A stretch of DNA of 64,000 nucleotides from Pterobdella sp. o SKG-2022 (Eukaryota > Annelida > Clitellata > Hirudinida > Piscicolidae): assembly GCA_964035795.1 (NCBI GenBank), contig OZ038323.1, forward strand, positions 432,956 to 496,955. The letters are read 5' to 3'. Under the pieces are notes generated by a model. It worked only from the letters and a program-made list of their open reading frames with translations. It searched no databases and was not told where the DNA came from. The position numbers were made by a program, and so were the translations under genes. Shown here piece by piece: positions 32,901 to 62,825 of this stretch. Each line of letters opens with the position of its first letter. The first letter of the stretch is position 1.

Positions 32901-35900
32901 ATTGACTGGTGTACCTACTCAGTTTTGTTGAAGCTTTTGCTAGTCAGACTTGAAAACCTGGTAAAAAGACCAGCAGTAAAAATGAGCTTGTCACAGCTCT
33001 GAAAGTTTTCGGAAAAGAAACTGATATAGATGTTTAGCTTTTTTTGACCTTTTCAATCTATCGCATTGTCAGACGTGAAAAAATAACTTGTTTCTTTAGA
33101 CGAGTGACTACGTACATCAGTATGCCATCTCTACATGCGCATCGAAGTAAAATTGGGTTAAGTTTTTGTTGAGTATGTCACGTTAATCAACTTGTTGAGC
33201 CAAACTTAAATTACACAACTCAACTCTATTTCATAAACTCAATTGAACTAAATTTACTTTACCTCTTGAGCATGTATGGATGACATGTTGGCCTGCTTAG
33301 TTGCATGGGGGTAGAAGAAGGTCATTTTCCAGTCTAGACCTCATTCCCTATTATATTCTTTTTTATTCTTCATTAAACCAAAAATAACAATACTCACAAA
33401 CTAAAACTAAATATTTTATTTTTCATTTGAAAAGTAGGAAGCTTTTCGATAACCACGGGACGTTCCCAGTGGAAGTTCACGCTTTCTATAGAGAAAAAAG
33501 TGTGTTTTTCACTGACCAATAGGATTGAAGCAGATTTTGACTAGATTTTTAAAATTTTCTATTTCTCTCGCTAAAAAAGCATTGTTTTGGTTTGTTTTGT
33601 TTTTCTATTTAGTATTAATAATGAAAAAATAAATACCATTTATGTGCTTTCTTAACGGGGAAAATGGCAAATTAAAAAAAGCTTGTCCAAATCTGCTTCA
33701 ACCCTAATGCTCAGGAAAAAACACATTATCTTCTCTATAGAAAGCTTAAAGTGCTTGTACGTTTTTAAGCACATAAAAAACCACTAAGATAAGTTTCTAG
33801 TGTTCTTTTCTTTGCCACTTCTAGAGAATCTTCTGCCGCTATGTTCCATAGGAAGCAAGGAGCGTGAAGAAGAGGAAGGCCCTCAATTGGTTAAACTGTT
33901 TGGTGCTCATGAGAGAAGCAGTTTCAGATTGTTTTGCAAAAAAATCAGTCTTACAATAAGCGTCTCAAACAAATTTTTTTGCTTTAGAGTAACTAATAGG
34001 AAGTCGTATTTTTTGAACTCTTAAGAACTTCACATGTTTGTTTTTTCACCCCTAGCACCCTAGTTCTTCAAGAACTCAGTCGCTCTCACAGGGTACGTCA
34101 GACTCTCAGATCCCAGTTTGGTAATTATTTTGGGGCAGGTGGAAAGATGATGGGTCTCTTGAGGGTGGGTGTGATAGAGTGGGCATGAGGGTGAGGGATG
34201 GAATAAAGGTGAGATTTTTTTGAGTATTGAGAAGATACAGGACGATTTTTTCGAGGTGACTTGTCGAGAGCGCGTCTTGTGTGGTGATCTAGGATAGTTT
34301 CTGAGTTTTGTATGGGTGTGGGTTGTTTGCTGAGAATTTTTTGTGGGTGGGTGATAGGACACCTCCTTGGGGAACTTCTGCTTTGATGTTTGTGTGTTTG
34401 GATGTTTGGTTGTTGTATGTGGTATAATGTTGGCGGCCTTTTAGGTAGTTGGCTAAGAATTTTGTTATGGTTGTAGGTGTTTTGGTGTTTTGTATTTTGT
34501 GGATGAGTTGGTGGATGTTGACTGTGTCAAAAGCTTTGATCATGTTGAGTGCGCTGAGGATTGTTATATGAGAAGGTTCTTGTTTTTTTGAAATCTGTGA
34601 GTATGGTGTTGTTGATATGGTGTAGAGCTGTGGTGGTGGAGTGTGCAGCTCTGAAGCCGTGTTGATTTTTTGGGAGGGTTATATTAGTGGTGATGTGTGG
34701 TAGGAGGATTTTTAAAATTTTGTTTTTTAGCTATTGGGAGAGTAGTGCTATTGGTCGGTATGAGGAGGGGAGTGAGGGGTCTTTGTAAGGTCGGGCGATG
34801 AAAATGATTTTGATAGATTTGCATATATGGGGTATAAATTTTTGTTGATTGTAGTGTTGAAAAGGTTGGTTACGTGTTTGATGGCTATGGGTCCTAGATG
34901 TTTGAGGTGTCTGATGTTTACGTTATCGAGTCTCGGGCAGTTGTTGTTTTCAAAGAGTTTTATGGCTTGTGTTGTTTCTACTGCGGTGATTTTAACTGGG
35001 GTGGGTGTGAGTGATTTGCTGAGTTTATTGGTTATTCTGTACATGGGGTTGGAGGAGTGTGTTGAGGTTGATTTGAAATATTTGTTTAGTATGTTGGCTT
35101 TTTTATGTTTGTGTGGGCTGTTTTGTTGTGTGTGCTCTTTGTGTTGGTGGGAATGGCGGTTTTTTGAGGGTTGAGAGTCTTTATTGTATTTCAGCTTTTT
35201 AGCTTTATTCCAGGTTCTTTGAGGGTCGAGTCTTTCCATTTTTACTTTTTATGTACTTAAAGGAAATGTATGAATTTTTGATTGAGTGTGGGTAATGAGA
35301 GATCTTTGCTATTGTTGGTTCTGGTGTAGTTTCGTTTGTGATTAGTAAGATGATGTTCTTGGGGAGCGGATGGGTTTTATTGTGCCTTTGGAGATGTTTT
35401 TGTGATCTGATGTGAGTATTGCATTTGTTATGAAATGGTTTGCTGTGTGGGGCTCTTCGTGAAGAGGGGTGTTTTTGAGTATGTGCTCAATATCTTGAGT
35501 GTCAGTTGGCTTTTTTGTAATTGGTTGGGGTTCTATGGGGTTTAGTCCTTTTTATTTTTTACTTATTTTTGAATGTGATGAGAATGGGAAGATGGTCAGA
35601 GTTCAGGGCTTTAAGAGTTTCCCAGATGAGGTTGGCTGATATTGAGGTGTCTGCTGTTGTGATGTCAGAAGAGGTGAGTTGGAGTGTTTTGGTTGAAGAT
35701 TATGTGGTTTGAGTTGAGTATGAGTGAAGTTATGTGGAGGGTGGGAGGTGAGTAAAAAGGTTGGTAATTGAGTTGTCTATGTTGTTGGTGTTGGGTGGGG
35801 TGTAGACGTTTGAAATGTGTAGATTGATGTTTTTGAGGTGTATTTTTATGGTGAGAAATTAAATGTTGTTGGTGATTAGGTTTGTGAAAGTGGGGATTTG

Positions 35901-38738
35901 TGAGTAGATTATTTTGTTGTTGATTAAAAAAACTCTGCCTTTTTGGGTCGAAGGCTTGTCTAACTTGAGTTTTGAAGAGTTGGGAAGTGGTAGGTTTTGA
36001 GTTTGTTGTTAAGTTGGTTTCTTAAAATACACATCATCACAGTGTGATGATGTGTATTTTGTGTTCTTACATTAAGTGGGTGAGTTCTGCAGTTTTTTTG
36101 GTGATTGAGTTGATGTTGAGCTGTAGTATGTTGATGTTGTTTAGGGAGGTTTTGAGGAGCGTGTAGGAGGAAATTAATTGGTTTTGGGTGATTTTTTTAC
36201 TTTGTTGATGTGTAGGGGAAGGGAGGGTTATTGGGGTTGGGTTGGGTGTATTGGGAAATGTTTTTGGTGTAAGGTTTGATAGGTGAGACATCTGAGCAAA
36301 GATGAGTAGATTTTAAGTTTGATGCGTGAGCATTTGAGGTGGATCTGGTGTGGGTTGGTGTGATTGCATTTAATGGAGGTTTGATACAAAGTGATTTTGT
36401 GGGTGCAAGATGCACAGTACTACATGGGTCCCCAGTTGCTTTTCACATCTCTTGCGAAAAGCAGCTGAGCCCTTTTTCACAAGTCCGGGTTTTGGTGGAG
36501 GCAGGTCATAAAAAAGATGGCCTGATTTGAGGTCCTCTCCTTGTTTAAGGAGGGGGGTGGAAAGACGGGGAATTTTGAAGCAAATTTGATTTTGTTGCGG
36601 AGACACATCTCGACCACGCTTAGGCCTGCTTCTCTTGGAGCAACTTCACACGTCAAAAAATAATTTTAAACAAAATCAATTATGTTGTGTTTTTAAAAAT
36701 TCCTAGTCACGCATTTATTTGAATTTTGCTCCACTGCTTTATTGAGAAGTGTTGGGGGTGCTTCTATCAATTTTTTTGCATCAAATTTTGTTTTTTAACA
36801 GCTGAATAAATTCTGAATTCGTTTTTTCAAATTTTCTCATTATTTTCAAAAGTTGATTAAATGGCTCGTAATTTTCTTGCAACAGTAACACTTGTTAGCC
36901 ATGATGATCTAAACTCCATAACAAACTGCATGCATTTGTTGTCTACAGTGCATGCTTGACATCGAATGGGAAAGAATTTCTCAGCATTTCTGGTTTTCCT
37001 CCATTTACACTTTGGCCAAAAATAACCCAATGTGGTTGCTGGCATGAAAAATGAACGGAAAAAAAAAGCCAAAGTTCCACCACGTTTTTTTTGGAGAATA
37101 TGAAGTGACGGCATGTTTTGTAGCAAAATCTTCCTTAAGTTAGAACTGCAACTTAAGAAAAATCAGCTGCAAATGTGCAGCTGGTTTTACGTATAATTAG
37201 TTTACGCAAATTTTCAGATCAGCAGCAACACTACTTCGGATGTCATCTGAGAGTGCAGATGGATTTGAATTATTTTCAAAAATATCATTACACCAGTCAT
37301 CAAAACTTTTTCAGCTGCACATTGTTGAACAAGTTCTGCCTGTCATCAAAAAGGAAATGTGTGGAGTTGATGCCAGTCGTCGTATGCACACAATAATACA
37401 ATATAATATAAAGCATTGCTAATAACTAACATTGAAAAATGATGACAGAGTGCCACTACAACCTATTGAAGCCCTCTTGCTTAGTGGCCAGTGCTGAAGT
37501 GGTGCTCAAGGTCGGTGTGCTCAAGTCTCTTGCAATCCTGCCTCAGGTTCTATTTGTATACTTATGTGTATACTTATACGCATTTCATTTTTACTCATAG
37601 TTATTATAGTAGCAAAAATCCGAGTTCAAAGATGCCAACTTTCACTTCAGTCAGAAAGATGCAACAGGAAGTGCACCCACAGAACACAGACTACCTTCCT
37701 TCTAGAAGACAAGGATCGTGTCCACAAGTCATTTGCATACCACCTGTTAAATACAAACTAATATAACTTTTCAGAGAATTCTTATGTATGTTTTGTATAG
37801 AAATTAAACTTTAAAAACATCAATTGAGGATTCATACATTTATTTAAAAGAAAAGCTATAATTTTACATATGTATAAGCTTATCATGTTTTATGATAAGG
37901 CTATACTTATCGAAAATTATAGCTTTTATTTTAAATAAATGTATGAATCCTCAATTGATGTTTTTAAAGTTTAATTGCTATACAAACTAATATGAAAACA
38001 ACACGGCAGATTTTTGATGCGCCTGCATTGGCAAATGAGCAAGTTCAATTTCCTCTCAAGTCTGCCCTTGTCTAAAGCCTTCACTCATTACGAGTTTTTC
38101 GAAACGTGCCAACCAGGTCTGAAACTTGTCAAAGAGCCTGCTTCAATCCACAATGATGTGCATCATTGGAAAGATAAAGATCGAGATCACTTAGGAGTGG
38201 CACCTCAGTATCACACCGATGACAATAGCGACTACAATGCTTTAACGCCCTCTGACCTTCGAAATAAAAACATAAAAGTTTCTGACTTTAACAACTCTTT
38301 CGAGTCAAATCCTTTCAAAATTTTTGGATCGGTATGTGTGCCGTGTGGAGTGGGCAGTTACAAGAGAACATGGCGAGCTGGACCCTGCCATCCCTGCCCT
38401 CCAGACACTTTCCAACAAGCCAGAGGGGCTGTGGTGAGTATCTTTGCATTGTTTTATTAACATTAGTTTTGGAGATTAATATGTTTTTAAATGGTTCTGT
38501 ATGAGGACTGACACAACAGGCATGTGACAATTGCGCACAAGACGAGACAACGGGCAGCAAGGTTGGAGTGTGGGATTCGAGGTCTTGTTTTAAGCCATTG
38601 GAGAAAATAAGCATAGGAGTGTTGTTGAGGTTGGCGTTGAGTTATTTTGTGCTGTTGTGTGTAGTCTCTTCTGCACTCATCTGTCTACTGCAATCTATGC
38701 TCCGTTTCTGCACCGCAAACAAACTTTCATCATTTTGA
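29998..38738 (+). CDS. ZPBP-like (Sp38-like) Ig + Cys-rich membrane protein, multi-exon
   Basis: 29998-30285 encodes a signal peptide (MFFSLVFLWLASCMLQAQ) and an Ig half with GDDVIIPCGL and EWRDWKGVLI. 30344-30505 (or to 30521) continues with VQPLHTGLYKC, the D.G.Y.C Ig motif. Intron 1 would be only 58 bp. 37218-37381 reads QLHIVEQVLPVIKKEMCGVD, and 37449-37514 (or to 37546) reads CHYNLLKPSCLVASAEVVLK. 37620-37720 has RCQLSLQSERCNRKCTHRTQ. 38010-38433 has FETCQPGLKLV and CVPCGVGSYKRTWRAGPCHP. 38520-38738 has ACDNCAQDETTGSK, a hydrophobic helix (SIGVLLRLALSYFVLLCVV) and TGA. Ig, conserved Cys pairs, then C.PG and a Cys cluster match the order in zona pellucida-binding proteins, which sit on the inner acrosomal membrane. 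The family call is inference; middle exon joins are uncertain. Confidence 0.5.
31056..31237 (-). mobile_element. tRNA-derived SINE, copy 2, nested in LINE G
   Basis: On the minus strand the head reads TCGGCCCGTATAGCTCAAAG and GTAGAGCATTAGACTAATTA, with a B-box remnant GAGTTCCATCC. The body has ACATTAAATTTGTAGCAAGC and GTGCTTTATAAATACC and ends in ATTAC repeats. The order and tail are the same as in the copy at 29.43 kb. Confidence 0.82.
31935..32172. mobile_element. Unclassified 0.23-kb insertion with target-site duplication inside LINE G
   Basis: LINE G is interrupted between its GFRAS-like RT segment and SINDIITT. The insert is bounded by direct repeats CTGTTGTTGTTGA at about 31930 and 32161. 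It holds two related internal motifs, TTCGACACTCCTTAGAGCG and TTCGACACTCCTGTTGAAG. It has no coding capacity and no tRNA boxes that I can see. Confidence 0.55.
32641..33428. other. Intron of the ZPBP-like gene, no gene seen
   Basis: AT-rich sequence without recognised elements. Confidence 0.4.
33430..33770. mobile_element. MITE-2, copy 1 (foldback)
   Basis: The left arm GCTTTCTATAGAGAAAAAAG, then CCAATAGGATTGAAGCAGAT, is repeated inverted at the right end (ATCTGCTTCAACCCTAATGC, then CTTCTCTATAGAAAGCTTAA). The centre is AT-rich and non-coding. A relative lies at 60.90-61.15 kb. Confidence 0.75.
33771..34039 (+). other. No firm gene; one coding-looking stretch at 33826-33930
   Basis: After CACTTCTAG a frame reads LPLCSIGSKEREEEEGPQL then VKLFGAHERSS. 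It could be an exon of the ZPBP-like gene, which spans this point, but it has no counterpart in that family and its phase only fits one of two possible joins. Confidence 0.2.
34040..36620 (-). mobile_element. LINE H, jockey-like, longest copy of its family here
   Basis: Minus strand. The ORF1-like proline/basic region lies at 36606-36197, the endonuclease start at 36190-36067 (NINILQLNINSITKKTAEL), the pre-RT region at 35239-34748 (MERLDPQRTWNKAKKLKY, LDNVNIRHLKHLGPIAIKHV), and RT at 34543-34289 (MIKAFDTVNIHQLIHKIQ, TKFLANYLKGRQHYTTYNNQ, EVPQGGVLSPT). The catalytic YADD region is deleted: 34362 passes directly to C-terminal sequence. The 3' end is shared with LINE E and G. It lies antisense in the intron of the ZPBP-like gene. 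Confidence 0.85.
36024..36060. repeat. Perfect 18-bp inverted repeat with 1-nt spacer
   Basis: AAAATACACATCATCACA, G, then its exact reverse complement TGTGATGATGTGTATTTT. It lies inside LINE H. Confidence 0.95.
36621..37217. other. Intron of the ZPBP-like gene, no gene seen
   Basis: Sequence between the LINE H 5' end and the exon at 37218. The minus-strand frame 37126-36857 has no recognised domain. Confidence 0.4.
37783..37990. mobile_element. MITE-1, copy 1 (near-perfect palindrome)
   Basis: The left arm TTTGTATAGAAATTAAACTT, then TAAAAACATCAATTGAGGAT and TCATACATTTATTTAAAAG, is mirrored by the right arm through ATCCTCAATTGATGTTTTTA, AAGTTTAATTGCTATACAAA. It sits in the intron whose acceptor (GGCAG, 38009) is about 20 bp from its end. 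ATACAAACTAATAT occurs at 37751 and again at 37981, so the element or a local duplication copied the flank. Confidence 0.88.
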
Positions 38739-38739
38739 A

Positions 38740-39335
38740 CATTTTTTATTAAAAAAAACTTTACGAATTGAAAAATTTTATTTGAAATATTCACACTAAA
38801 AGCAATAAAAACGAAATATAATCCTAAAATATTGGTGGACGTCAAGACTGGCAGGGTGCAACTGGAAAGGCCTCTGAATTCTTACCTCCACGTGGCGTCA
38901 TCAGTGCTAAGCCACACAAGGATCCAAAATTGGAAACAAAAAATAAAAAAATTTCAATGTGAAGGATATGCTTGGAGCAGCCAAATATTAGAAGAAACAC
39001 ACAAATCCTTTGTATGAAAAAAAACAGGCAATACTTGGAACACGCCCATGATTGGAACTTCATCAAGCTGGGTTTTATGGGACTGAGACAATTATGTGGG
39101 AAATAAGCACAAAATAATTTTTACAAAATTCACAAAGCTTCTCGAAAACTAAGATTAGCTCTTTGGATTAGTTCAATAAAAACTTTGTTTTCCATATAAC
39201 ATCAAAAAACTTTGGTGACACAATGGTGTGAGAATGGTGAAAAGGAAGATGCTGGGTAGAAAAGAACGAATGAAAAGCCTAAATGGAGAAGGCATGAAGG
39301 GGGAGAAGAATGAAGAAAGAGGGGCACGAGGAAGA
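38740..39335. other. No firm gene
   Basis: Plus-strand 38832-39014 is open (VDVKTGRVQLERPLNSYLH...) but has no known motif, no splice support and no start context. It is left uncalled. Confidence 0.3.
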
Positions 39336-39425
39336 TGAGAGGCAAAAGGAGGATGAGGGGCATAAAGAGGATGAGAGGCATGAGGAAGATGAGGGGCATG
39401 AGGAAGATGAGGGGCATGAGGAGGA
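39336..39425. repeat. 18-bp purine-rich minisatellite
   Basis: Five units of GAGGGGCATGAGGAAGAT with small changes. Confidence 0.9.
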
Positions 39426-39544
39426 AGTACACATTTGGGAGCAAGTAATTAATACTCTAGTTTGAAGCACCATTCTTGTCGACAACATTACAAACTAATT
39501 ATTATTTTGTACAATATTTCATTTAAAACGTATAAGTGGCATGA

Positions 39545-39685
39545 ATGTTAGCTTTGCCTAAGAATAATATGCTGCAACAGAGCACAACTGGTGCAGTGAT
39601 CCGCCATGCCACTTGTACGAGGTTTTGGGGGTCTTCGGGGCAGCCATTTCTCTGAGACAGTCTTGAACACCCGGCAAAAATGAAA
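39545..39685 (-). CDS. Possible exon, unrecognised
   Basis: On the minus strand a frame reads VFKTVSEKWLPRRPPKPR, then TSGMADHCTSCALLQHIILR, and stops. A second frame over the same bases starts with a well-placed ATG (MAAPKTPKTSYKWHGG). Both look more coding than the surroundings. Which frame, if either, is used cannot be decided here. Confidence 0.25.
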
Positions 39686-40123
39686 GTTTACAAATAGTAA
39701 AAAGTGTGCATTCAATGAAGAACCAATTAACAAGAAACAAACAAAAAAAGGCATTACTTGACAAAAGTTGCATAGATGATGACGAGTTAAAACTTCAAGC
39801 GTGCAAGGAAATTATTGCGTGATCATCAACAAAAAAATGTGACATTATTTATGCTCGAAAAGTTTAAAATTATTTTTAAAGATATTATTTTAACATTAAA
39901 ATTGCGAATAAATATCAAAAACTTTGAAAAATATACTGCTAGACTGGCATAAACTATCAAGCCATTTTCAAGATGCAATGTGAAGAAAATGAAACAAAAA
40001 TTATAAATAGAGCAAAGTATCCTTCCTGTGTGTCTCAAACAAAGGACAAGGCTGTGGTGGGAAATAGGATGTGATGTGAGGTGGGTGTGGTATGGTGCAG
40101 TGTAGTGTGAGGAGGATGTGGTG

Positions 40124-59020
<18,897 letters not shown>

Positions 59021-59182
59021 GCGGGTTTATTGCATTTTCGTCCCCTACAAAATCTGTTGATTAAAATTTTTATAAACTAAATTGTCTATAGAAATTTAAA
59101 AATGACAGTGACATACCTTACATATTTCGATTGATTCTATTTAAAAATTGAATTGATGTTTTAAAGCAGGAAGACTTTGTTC
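59021..59182. promoter_or_regulatory. Likely divergent promoter region
   Basis: Only 162 bp separate the ATG of the A1CF-type gene (minus, 59020) from the ATG of a plus-strand first exon (59183). No TATA box or known site stands out. The inference rests on the head-to-head arrangement alone. Confidence 0.4.
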
Positions 59183-59257
59183 ATGTCGGATACTCTCCCC
59201 ATGAAGATTTTGAAGCAAGTTGTGAGCGGAATAAAAAAATGGAAGCTGTATGCAGAG
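59183..59257 (+). CDS. First coding exon of an unrecognised gene
   Basis: The sequence TTCATGTCGGAT starts a 25-codon frame, MSDTLPMKILKQVVSGIKKW then KLYAE, which ends at a good donor (GCAGAG|GTAAATG) in phase 0. It is amphipathic and basic. I do not recognise the family and found no second exon with confidence. The long exon at 62826 is on the same strand but needs a phase-1 donor, so at least one exon would be missing if they belong together. Confidence 0.4.
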
Positions 59258-60090
59258 GTAAATGAGGAGAAAAAATTTGGTGTCTGAATGCCTTCAGCTC
59301 AGTGATGTTCCAAAAACCGGTTTTGACTTTCAGCTACCAGCTTGAAAGTTGGAAAGAGCTTTAAAAAACAAACTTTTGAAAGTCTAAGCCATTCCACAAA
59401 AGTAAGTTCCCAGTTCATCAAATAATACAACTAGAAATTGATTTTGAATAACGCTCACCTTATGTAAATGTCCCAAATAATTAGTTTAACTTCAAAGTCC
59501 AAACTCAATCAATTCAACACAAAACTCGAAACACGATAGTTGCCTGAAAGCCTCAGCACTTGATAACTTTTTAAAAGTTGTATCAAAAGTTGCTAAAAAA
59601 TGCTCTCATGTGTCACAAGGTGACTTAAATACGTAAGGTGCGCAGCTTACGACGCCTCTAATCACACACATACCTGTCTATAGTCGGCACTTGGTCGAAT
59701 GAGCTTAATATGCGAAAAAGATTAGAGTTACTGGAAAAAAAAACTTATTTGCTATAGTAAGCTAGGTTGTGATGCTTTTTAAAAATGAATTCAAATGTAA
59801 GGGATACATATCGTCATGAATGTGGCTCGATTATTTGCCAAGTCTTTCAAACTAAGCCTCTAATCAAATATTTATTAAATAGAAATATTTAAATCCTTCA
59901 GCAAATATTGCCTTTTGGAAGGTTTTTGACCATGTTGATAAATACGAATTACCGTTTTAAAAAGAAATAATAATTTGAAGAAACGGAGGCTTTGAACTTT
60001 TGAGTTTTTGTGAAAGAACTATAAGAATTGAAATGGATCGAAAATTTTGAAATAATTTTCATTCAGAGAAATAAATGAATTAATAATAAA
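59258..60090. other. No gene seen
   Basis: AT-rich; possibly intron of the gene starting at 59183. Confidence 0.4.
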
Positions 60091-60094
60091 TAAC

Positions 60095-60277
<183 letters not shown>

Positions 60278-60529
60278 CAAACATGATCGTCCAAACTTAT
60301 CACAACCACATAAATAATTCAACATTTTTCAATCTTATTCATAATCAATAATATTTCTTCCTCTTTTTTGCACTATGCTGGGGCGAATAAATATAGGGAA
60401 AATTATATATAATATGTTAGATCGGTTTTTATGACGTTCAAAATGCAATAAATTAAAGTGAGAATAATGAAGAGAAAAATATCTATTTTAAAAGAGGGAA
60501 TAACGAGAGAAGAAAAAGGGTTTGAAGGC

Positions 60530-60700
60530 ATGGGTTGAGGGTTGTTGAGGACCTAACTCTGGCATTTCTTTATGTTAGATCTCTACACAATAAGGTGGAA
60601 GAAGTGCTAGACTTGATGAGTAAATACAAGTTGGCTGGTTCATTTTTGACTGAAACCTTGTCTGGTTAGTTTTTCAATAACAAACAACCAAGGTATTACG
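60530..60700 (+). mobile_element. LINE endonuclease N-terminal scrap
   Basis: The plus strand reads LAFLYVRSLHNKVEEVLDLM then SKYKLAGSFLTETL, the start of a LINE AP-endonuclease (N.RSL.NK...L....D...LTET). It is cut off on both sides. Confidence 0.6.
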
Positions 60701-60734
60701 GTGGCATGAGACTGTTAAGGTCTTCAAGACCACA

Positions 60735-60870
60735 ATAATAAAAATAATATCATAATAATATCATAATAATATCACAATAATATCATAATAATATTATAAT
60801 AGTATCATAATAATATCATAATAATATCATAATATTATCATAATAATATTATAATAATATAACGTGTGCT
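60735..60870. repeat. 12-bp ATAATATCATAA repeat
   Basis: Eight or more imperfect units of TCATAATAATA, directly after the LINE scrap. Confidence 0.9.
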
Positions 60871-60899
60871 GACACGAGCGACAAGCACTTGACATTGAT

Positions 60900-61150
60900 G
60901 CTTAAGTTTGTTTCTATAACCAATAGGATTGAAGCATTGTTTTGGTTTGGTTTTTTATGCTACTTTTCATTAATATTTTTGAAATAAAGAGGATTGAAGC
61001 AGATTTAGACCAATCAAAGAATTTTCAGAAAATTATGAAGGTACTCAAAAAAATTAACAAAAAATAGCAAAACAAAACCGAACCGAACCAATACTTCAAT
61101 CCTATTGGCTATTGGAAAGAAGCTTAGGCATCATTTTAATGCTACCGTGA
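60900..61150. mobile_element. MITE-2, copy 2 (foldback)
   Basis: The left arm CTTAAGTTTGTTTCTATAAC, then CAATAGGATTGAAGCATTGT and TTTGGTTTGG, is mirrored by CCGAACCAATACTTCAATCC, TATTGGCTATTGGAAAGAAG, CTTAGG on the right. The centre contains GGATTGAAGCAGATTTAGAC, close to the 33.5-kb copy. Flanks carry CACGAGCG on both sides (60885 and 61162). Confidence 0.8.
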
Positions 61151-61164
61151 ACTTCCACTACACG

Positions 61165-62825
61165 AGCGCACATCGACTTTGGCTAATTAGCTAATTATAT
61201 ATACAAACTAGCTAATTAAATATGCAAAGATTGTAAACAAATTATATATTCACAAAACTTTTTAAACGAATTTATGTTCATAAATATCTTTAAAAACTTT
61301 GAAAGTTAAATTTTACTCATTCAATTTTCGGTTTTTCAGAATTTTATAATGAGGTGAAGGTAATTTTTAAAATTTGAAGTTTAATTTGAGAGATCTTAAT
61401 TTCCATTTGGCATTATAAATATTCTAACCCGTTTGTGCCCAAAATGCTAATGCCAGTGATTTTTTTGAAACTTCTGTTCCTACTTTAAAATAACCTCACA
61501 TGAACACCAAAAAAAACAGATTTTAATTTTGACAAAAAATAAGCGAGATACAGGGTGATCTCATATGAGATCAATGGGCACAAGTGTTAGCAAATGGGCT
61601 TTAAACGCTTAGCATTAAAGAGTAGTTTGAAGATTTCAATTCACTTCAATTTTATTTTTGTATTCCTTCGAAGAGCCTATTATTATTTTTAAATTCAAGT
61701 CGATGTTTTATTTTCAATAAGTATGAAACAGCTTCACTCATTCTCCTATATAAATACCATACCTTTCAAGCATATTCACACTTGATAATGTAAAGATACT
61801 CATGGGAAAAGCTTCGTGTATCGAGTTTTTCAATAAACTCTAGTGTTTGTTTTTATTATATTGAAATTCTTTTGTTTACTCGCGTTTATACTGGGTTGGG
61901 ACGGATTTGAAAGTACTGTCGCACAACATATAGTCGTGCTTGGAGCAATCGCTAATTGCTTCAAAAACGACCTAGGAATTAAATGGAAATAAAATGAATC
62001 TTTCTGCTCAAAGTGTAAGATGAGGAACCAGATTGAGGTCAAGTCTTTATGTCTCATTTTGAGAACGATCCTCTTTTCCGGCATCAAGTTCCAAATATTT
62101 TCTTAATTTTATAAAACGACCCATCACAATCTACCAAAACATATACTTTCCAAAAGAATTCTGCTCTATTTAAATTCAGCAAAACTTATTCCTGGTTTCG
62201 AGTTTTAAAAAAAATTCCAAAATTCATTGTGAAACAAAAGATTCGTAAAAAAAAATACATGAAATTCTCATATTTTTATCTTATAAATTTATTTGAAATA
62301 TATTTATTAAACAGTAGATTTGTTAAAAATAGTGTATGAATATATAATTTGTTTACTAATTACCTATTGACGATATATACATATGGTGAATATATCGATG
62401 TTAACAATGTCCGCTCGTGTCAAAAAACCATAATATAATCATAAAATCCAAATGAAATTTTTTTATAAAACAAAGAATGTTTCAAAAACTATCAAAAAAA
62501 ATTTTTTATCTAAAAATAAACAATAAACTTCGAGAGTGTTTTAATTAATAGATGAACTCGTAGGTTGAATCAAAGACTTTGGAATGAAGCGCCGCATGAC
62601 GGAGTAGGTTTGTTTTCACACAAAATTGTGGAGTTACGGTCGACCTAGAATTTGTATAAAATGTCTCTCAACTCATCTTTATTTATAAATTTTTTTTTGT
62701 TAACTATTTTTTTATGTATTCCAAATTTTAAATCTCAAATCGGTCAGTTTTATTTATTAATAAACAGAAAATAATTTTGATTTGAAATACTTTTACATAT
62801 AACTGATTCAAATTTATTTATTCAG
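61165..62825. other. No gene seen
   Basis: AT-rich sequence. The minus-strand frame 62087-61830 lacks recognisable motifs. Probably intergenic, or intron upstream of the exon at 62826. Confidence 0.4.

Noticed and set aside
38832..39014. Plus-strand frame VDVKTGRVQLERP as an exon
   Set aside because: No acceptor in the right phase, no known motif, and it lies after the stop of the ZPBP-like gene.
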